NCBI RefSeq assembly: GCF_003752595.1 | Contig: NZ_RKIJ01000011.1 | Location: 241,322 to 305,321, forward strand | Direction: 5' to 3' | DNA: 64,000 nt | Source: Cellulomonas sp. PhB143 | GTDB taxonomy: Bacteria; Actinomycetota; Actinomycetes; Actinomycetales; Cellulomonadaceae | Part shown: one piece after another, positions 59,449-64,000 of the stretch | Layout: each line of letters opens with the position of its first letter | Position numbering within the stretch: position 1 is the stretch's first letter | The notes under the pieces: model-generated | Told to the model about the DNA's origin: nothing | The model's database searches: none | What the model saw: only the letters and a program-made list of their open reading frames with translations | Program-made: the position numbers and the translations under genes

Positions 59449-62087
59449 CCGCCACGACGACCACCGGCCCTGCCGCGGCGGGCGGGGAGAAGCGACCCGC
59501 GCCGTCGGACGAGGTCACCTTCACGATCGACGGGATCGAGACGACCGTGGCCAAGGGCACGCTCGTGATCCGCGCCGCGGAGGAGCTCGGGATCCAGATA
59601 CCGCGGTTCTGCGACCACCCCCTGCTCGAGCCGGCGGGGGCGTGCCGCCAGTGCCTCGTCGAGGTCTCGGCGCCGGACCGCGAGGGCACCCTCCGGCCGA
59701 TGCCGAAGCCCCAGGCCTCGTGCACGCTGACCGCGTCCCCCGGCATGGTCGTCAGCACGCAGGCGACGTCGCCGGTGGCGGACAAGGCGCAGCACGGGGT
59801 CATGGAGCTGCTCCTGATCAACCACCCGCTCGACTGCCCGGTGTGCGACAAGGGCGGCGAGTGCCCGCTGCAGAACCAGGCGATGAGCAACGGGCGGCCG
59901 ACGTCGCGGCTCGTGGACCCCAAGCGCACGTTCCCCAAGCCGCTCGCCGTCTCCACCCAGATCCTCCTGGACCGCGAGCGCTGCATCCTGTGCCAGCGGT
60001 GCACGCGGTTCTCGGCGGAGATCGCCGGCGACCCGTTCATCGACCTGCAGAAGCGGGGTGCCGCCCAGCAGATCGGCCGGTTCGACGAGGACGTCCTCGG
60101 GTTCGCGGAGCCCCCGGGGGACGCGCCCGGGGCCGACGTGCCCGTCGGGGCGGCGATCGCGGACGAGTCCGGGGCGACCTTCTCGTCCTACTTCAGCGGG
60201 AACACCATCCAGATCTGCCCGGTCGGGGCGCTCACCAGCGCCGCCTACCGGTTCCGCTCGCGCCCGTTCGACCTGGTCTCGACGCCGTCGGTCGCCGAGC
60301 ACGACTCGAGCGCGTCCGCGGTCCGCGTCGACCACCGGCGCGGCGTCGTGCTGCGCCGCCTGGCGGGCGACGACCCCGCGGTCAACGAGGAGTGGATCAC
60401 CGACAAGGACCGCTTCGCGTTCCACTGGCAGTCGGCGCCCGACCGCCTCACGACGCCGCTGGTGCGCGACCTCGCCGAGGACGGCACCCGCGGAGCGCTG
60501 CGGCCCGCGAGCTGGGTCGAGGCGCTCGAGCTCGCCGGCGAGGGCCTCGCCGCGGCCCGGGAGGCGGGCGGGGTCGCGGTCCTGCCCGGCGGCCGGCTCA
60601 CGGTGGAGGACGCGTACGCGTACGCGAAGCTCGCCCGCGTCGCGCTCGGCACCAACGACGTCGACCACCGGGCGCGCGTGCACAGCGACGAGGAGGCCGA
60701 GTTCCTGGCCGCCACCGTCGCGGGCTCCGGCATCGGCGTGACGTTCGCCGACCTCGAGCACGCGCCCACGGTGCTGCTCGTGGGGCTCGAGGCGGAGGAG
60801 GAGGCCGGCGTGCCGTTCCTGCGCCTGCGCAAGGGAGCGCAGCGCCACGGCGTGCGGGTCTTCTCCGTCGCGCCGTTCACGACGCGGGGGCTCGAGCGGA
60901 TGGACGGCACGCTGCTCCCGGCCGCCCCCGGGACCGAGGCCGAGTGGCTCGACGGGATCGCGGACGGCGCCGCGGACGGCAGCGCGGACGGCACCGAGGC
61001 CGTGGCGCAGGCGTCGCAGGCGCTCGCGGCCGAGGGCTCGCTGATCCTCGTGGGGGAGCGGCTCGCCTCCGTGGCCGGCGGGTACAGCGCGGTGCTGCGG
61101 CTCGCGGGGCGCACCGGGGCTCGCGTCGCGTGGATCCCGCGCCGCGTCGGGGAGCGCGCGGGTGTCGAGACCGGCACGCTGCCGAACCTCCTGCCGGGCG
61201 GGCGGCCCGCCGCGGACGCCGCGGCGCGCGCCGAGGTGGCCGGCGCCTGGGGCGTGGGGGCGCTGCCGGCGGAGCCGGGGCGCTCGACCGCGGAGATCCT
61301 CGACGCGCTCGCCGTCGGGCAGCTCGCTGGCGTCGTCGTCGGCGGCGTGGAGGTCTCCGACCTCCCCGACCCGGCGCACGCCCGGCGCGCGCTCGCCCAG
61401 GCGTCGTTCGTCGTCTCGCTGGAGGTCCGCGCGTCGGAGGTGACGCAGGCGGCCGACGTCGTCCTGCCGGTCGCCGCGCCGACGGAGCGTGCCGGCACGT
61501 ACCTGGGCTGGGAGGGTCGCCCGCGACCGTTCCGGCAGGTGCTCGAGTCGACCGCCATGGCCGACCACCGGGTCCTCGACGCCCTCGCGGCGGCGCTCGG
61601 CGCGGAGCTCGGCCTGCCGACGCGCGAGGCGGTGCAGGCCGACCTCGCGCGCCTGGGTGCGTGGACGGGCGCGCGCGTCGCGGCCCCGGACCTCGACGCG
61701 CTGGAGCCGCCGGCGGTCGAGCCCGGCACCGCGGTGCTGGCGTCCTGGCGCATGCTGCTGGACGCGGGGCGCGGCCAGGACGGCGAGGCGTTCCTCGCAG
61801 GCACCGCCAAGCGCCCGGTGGCCCGCCTGTCCGCCGCGACGGCCGCGTCGGCGGGCCTCGCCGACGGCGACCTCGTCACGGTGGCCAGCGACCGCGGAGC
61901 CCTCACGCTGCCCGTCGCGGTGACGGAGATGGTCGACCACGTCGTCTGGGTGCCGATGCGCTCGCCGGGCAGCGCGGTGCACGAGTCGCTGGGCGCCGCG
62001 CCCGGCGACACGGTCAGGATCGGGTCCGCCGGCGCCGCCGCCCCCCGCGGGGACGGCCGCACCGCGAACGAGGGGGAGCAGCGATGA
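59445..62087 (+). CDS. nuoG: NADH-quinone oxidoreductase subunit G
   Basis: 880 residues. N-terminal 2Fe-2S ferredoxin domain ([23 protein letters not shown], then [10 protein letters not shown]), the His-ligand cluster N5 ([19 protein letters not shown]) and the 4Fe-4S pair beginning [19 protein letters not shown] and ending [10 protein letters not shown] molybdopterin-oxidoreductase-like domain follows, ending in a short MopB-binding-like region ([20 protein letters not shown]). Residues about 505-525 are a short Ala/Asp/Gly repeat ([13 protein letters not shown]). Coupled to nuoF and nuoH. Confidence 0.97.
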   Translation: MTATTTTGPAAAGGEKRPAPSDEVTFTIDGIETTVAKGTLVIRAAEELGIQIPRFCDHPLLEPAGACRQCLVEVSAPDREGTLRPMPKPQASCTLTASPGMVVSTQATSPVADKAQHGVMELLLINHPLDCPVCDKGGECPLQNQAMSNGRPTSRLVDPKRTFPKPLAVSTQILLDRERCILCQRCTRFSAEIAGDPFIDLQKRGAAQQIGRFDEDVLGFAEPPGDAPGADVPVGAAIADESGATFSSYFSGNTIQICPVGALTSAAYRFRSRPFDLVSTPSVAEHDSSASAVRVDHRRGVVLRRLAGDDPAVNEEWITDKDRFAFHWQSAPDRLTTPLVRDLAEDGTRGALRPASWVEALELAGEGLAAAREAGGVAVLPGGRLTVEDAYAYAKLARVALGTNDVDHRARVHSDEEAEFLAATVAGSGIGVTFADLEHAPTVLLVGLEAEEEAGVPFLRLRKGAQRHGVRVFSVAPFTTRGLERMDGTLLPAAPGTEAEWLDGIADGAADGSADGTEAVAQASQALAAEGSLILVGERLASVAGGYSAVLRLAGRTGARVAWIPRRVGERAGVETGTLPNLLPGGRPAADAAARAEVAGAWGVGALPAEPGRSTAEILDALAVGQLAGVVVGGVEVSDLPDPAHARRALAQASFVVSLEVRASEVTQAADVVLPVAAPTERAGTYLGWEGRPRPFRQVLESTAMADHRVLDALAAALGAELGLPTREAVQADLARLGAWTGARVAAPDLDALEPPAVEPGTAVLASWRMLLDAGRGQDGEAFLAGTAKRPVARLSAATAASAGLADGDLVTVASDRGALTLPVAVTEMVDHVVWVPMRSPGSAVHESLGAAPGDTVRIGSAGAAAPRGDGRTANEGEQR

Positions 62088-63448
62088 CCGTGCCCACGCA
62101 GACGCCCGGCATCGCCGGGGTCGCCGCGGACTTCTCGCAGGACAACGGCTGGACCTACCTGGTCAAGGCGGTGCTGATCGTCGCGTTCCTGCTGACGAGC
62201 GTGCTCGTCGCCATCTGGTTCGAGCGCAAGGTCGTGGCGCGCATGCAGCTGCGCCCGGGCCCGAACGTGCACGGGCCGTTCGGCCTCCTGCAGTCCCTGG
62301 CGGACGCGATGAAGCTCCTGCTCAAGGAGGACATCACGGTCCGCGCGGCCGACAAGTTCGTCTACCTGCTCGCGCCGATGATCTCGGTGTTCTGCTCGGT
62401 GCTGGTCTTCGCCGTGATCCCGTTCGGGCCCGCGGTGCGCATCCCGTGGACGGACTACGTCACCCCGGCGCAGCTGACGGACTTCCCCGTCGCGGTGCTC
62501 TACATCCTGGCCTGCGCCTCGCTGGGCGTGTACGGGATCGTGCTCGGCGGCTGGTCGTCCGCGTCGACGTACCCGCTCCTGGGCTCGGTGCGCTCGACCG
62601 CCCAGGTGATCAGCTACGAGCTCGCGATGGGCCTGTCGCTGGTGACGGTCTTCGTCATGTCGGGCTCGATGTCGACGTCCGAGATCGTCGACTCGCAGCG
62701 CCAGCTGTGGTGGTTCCTGCCGCTGCTGCCGGCCTTCGTCATCTACGTCATCTCGATGATCGGCGAGACGAACCGCCTCCCGTTCGACCTCCCCGAGGCC
62801 GAGGGAGAGCTCGTCGGCGGCTACATGACCGAGTACTCGTCGATGAAGTTCGCCTGGTTCTTCCTGGCGGAGTACATCAACATGCTCAACGTCTCCGCCA
62901 TCGCGACGACCCTCTTCATGGGCGGCTGGCGCGCGCCGTGGCCGCTGTCCGCGGTCAACGACGGCATGTTCAACCAGGACTGGTGGCCGATCCTCTGGTT
63001 CCTCGTGAAGATGTGGGCCTTCATGTTCGTCTTCGTCTGGGTGCGCGGCACCCTGCTGCGCCTGCGCTACGACCAGTTCATGAAGTTCGGCTGGAAGATC
63101 CTCATCCCGTTCGCGCTCGGCTGGGTCGTGCTGCTCTCCGTCGCCCAGGGCGTGCGCGAGTTCGGCGACGTCGACACCCGGGGGTTCCTCATCGGCGCGG
63201 GTGCCGTGGCCGTCGTCCTGCTCGTCGTGCTGTGGTTCTGGCCGGAGAAGGAGAAGACGCCGGACGGGGCGGGCGCCGCGGGTGCGGCGCCGCCGGAGCT
63301 CGACGCCTTCGCGGGCGGGTTCCCCGTGCCGCCGCTGCCCGGCCAGAGCCTCCCGCCGTCCCCTCGACGCCGGCCCGCCGACGTCGTCAACGTCCCCGAC
63401 ACGACGACCGTCCCCGACACGACGACCGAGGAGGCACCCCGTGGCTGA
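62084..63448 (+). CDS. nuoH: NADH-quinone oxidoreductase subunit H, with C-terminal tail
   Basis: 454 residues, eight transmembrane helices. Conserved: [37 protein letters not shown] (quinone-channel entrance), [20 protein letters not shown] and [30 protein letters not shown] with essential Glu residues. After the last helix a cytoplasmic Pro/Ala-rich tail of about 65 residues ends with a PDTTT direct repeat ([18 protein letters not shown]). It overlaps nuoI by 8 bp. Confidence 0.97.
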   Translation: MTVPTQTPGIAGVAADFSQDNGWTYLVKAVLIVAFLLTSVLVAIWFERKVVARMQLRPGPNVHGPFGLLQSLADAMKLLLKEDITVRAADKFVYLLAPMISVFCSVLVFAVIPFGPAVRIPWTDYVTPAQLTDFPVAVLYILACASLGVYGIVLGGWSSASTYPLLGSVRSTAQVISYELAMGLSLVTVFVMSGSMSTSEIVDSQRQLWWFLPLLPAFVIYVISMIGETNRLPFDLPEAEGELVGGYMTEYSSMKFAWFFLAEYINMLNVSAIATTLFMGGWRAPWPLSAVNDGMFNQDWWPILWFLVKMWAFMFVFVWVRGTLLRLRYDQFMKFGWKILIPFALGWVVLLSVAQGVREFGDVDTRGFLIGAGAVAVVLLVVLWFWPEKEKTPDGAGAAGAAPPELDAFAGGFPVPPLPGQSLPPSPRRRPADVVNVPDTTTVPDTTTEEAPRG

Positions 63449-64000
63449 CGACGCCCCCACCCCGTACGAGTCGCTGATCCCGAAGCCGTCGGGCATCAAG
63501 GAGCTGTTCGCGCCCGTCGCCGGCTTCGGCGTGACGTTCTCCTCGATGTTCAGACCGGTGGTCACCGAGCAGTACCCCCGCGAGAAGGTGCCGCCCCAGC
63601 CGCGCTACCACGGGCGCCACCAGCTCAACCGGTACGCGGACGGGCTGGAGAAGTGCATCGGCTGCGAGCTGTGCGCCTGGGCGTGCCCGGCCGACGCGAT
63701 CTACGTCGAGGGAGCGGACAACGCCGACCTGCCCGACGGCGGCCACATGGCGCCGGGAGAGCGGTACGGCCGCGTCTACCAGATCAACTACCTGCGCTGC
63801 ATCTTCTGCGCGCTGTGCATCGAGGCGTGCCCGACCCGCGCGCTGACCATGACCAACGACTACGAGCTCACGAGCCACACGCGCGAGCAGATGATCTTCG
63901 AGAAGCAGGACCTGCTCGCGCCGCTGCAGGAGGGCATGCTCCCCGCGCCGCACCCGATGGTCGAGGGCACCACGGACACCGAGTACTACCGCGGCGAGGT
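63441..64000 (+). CDS. nuoI: NADH-quinone oxidoreductase subunit I, partial at window end
   Basis: 186 residues visible. Two 4Fe-4S motifs (clusters N6a and N6b): [16 protein letters not shown] and [16 protein letters not shown], with the N-terminal amphipathic helix [20 protein letters not shown] and [14 protein letters not shown] 63441 with GAGGAGG at 63427-63433 inside the nuoH tail. The gene and the remaining nuo genes (J onward) run off the right edge. Confidence 0.96.
   Translation, partial: MADDAPTPYESLIPKPSGIKELFAPVAGFGVTFSSMFRPVVTEQYPREKVPPQPRYHGRHQLNRYADGLEKCIGCELCAWACPADAIYVEGADNADLPDGGHMAPGERYGRVYQINYLRCIFCALCIEACPTRALTMTNDYELTSHTREQMIFEKQDLLAPLQEGMLPAPHPMVEGTTDTEYYRGE

Noticed and set aside
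1-64000. tRNA, rRNA, integrase or phage attachment sites, particularly at the edges of the RHS island
   Set aside because: None was recognised by eye; the island seems to vary by exchange at the RHS tip rather than by site-specific integration. A tRNA scan was not possible.

Overview
The window is chromosomal DNA of a very GC-rich actinobacterium. The combination of a LacI-regulated araBDA operon, menaquinone genes with a geranylgeranyl-reductase-type gene beside them, a 14-subunit-type nuo operon, disA-radA, mycothiol-type (TIGR03086) and bS22 genes fits Micrococcales (Cellulomonadaceae / Promicromonosporaceae-like). This placement is inferred from gene content only; no marker gene was compared.

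Layout. 1-9.7 kb: 3' part of glpD with a divergent SorC-type regulator, argA, mutY, disA and radA (c-di-AMP and DNA integrity), two unknown exported or membrane proteins, and proC. 8.6-13.6 kb: an arabinose unit (LacI-type regulator, araB, araD, araA). 13.8-21.4 kb: a CocE-type hydrolase with a divergent TetR regulator, a Na+/H+ antiporter, a Trk/Ktr potassium system and an AcuC-like deacetylase. 21.5-24.8 kb: bS22, a HAD phosphatase, a glutaredoxin-like protein, Rex, YceI and MarR. 24.9-29.8 kb: a phosphatase and system II cytochrome c biogenesis (tlpA-ccdA-resB-ccsB). 30.4-38.7 kb: an accessory island with a 2.3-kAA RHS/YD-repeat protein, a C-terminal tip of unknown fold, and two low-GC membrane proteins as immunity candidates. 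38.8-52.6 kb: menaquinone genes (menA, menE, menB, menC, menD, menF, menG) scattered among a SugE/Gdx exporter with its TetR, an HtrA protease and others. 52.8-64 kb: a geranylgeranyl-reductase family gene followed by nuoA-nuoI, running off the right edge.

How it works together. Menaquinone synthesis, the probable side-chain saturating enzyme, complex I, cytochrome c maturation and the redox sensor Rex all sit in one window, giving much of an aerobic respiratory chain. Many genes have a TANNNT -10 box 5-7 bases before the start codon and no ribosome binding site, which points to widespread leaderless transcription.

Main finds. (1) A 66-bp palindromic element occurs three times, with perfectly paired 25-26 bp arms that differ between copies by compensating changes. 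Two copies lie at convergent gene ends and one lies in frame inside menE, adding 22 residues. The element has one frame open on both strands and a length divisible by three. (2) Twelve 7-bp tandem repeats end just before the -10 box of a leaderless gene and supply a -35-like hexamer in every unit. (3) The RHS tip plus its adjacent membrane protein is a candidate undescribed toxin-immunity pair. (4) Several precise operator palindromes lie next to their probable regulators.
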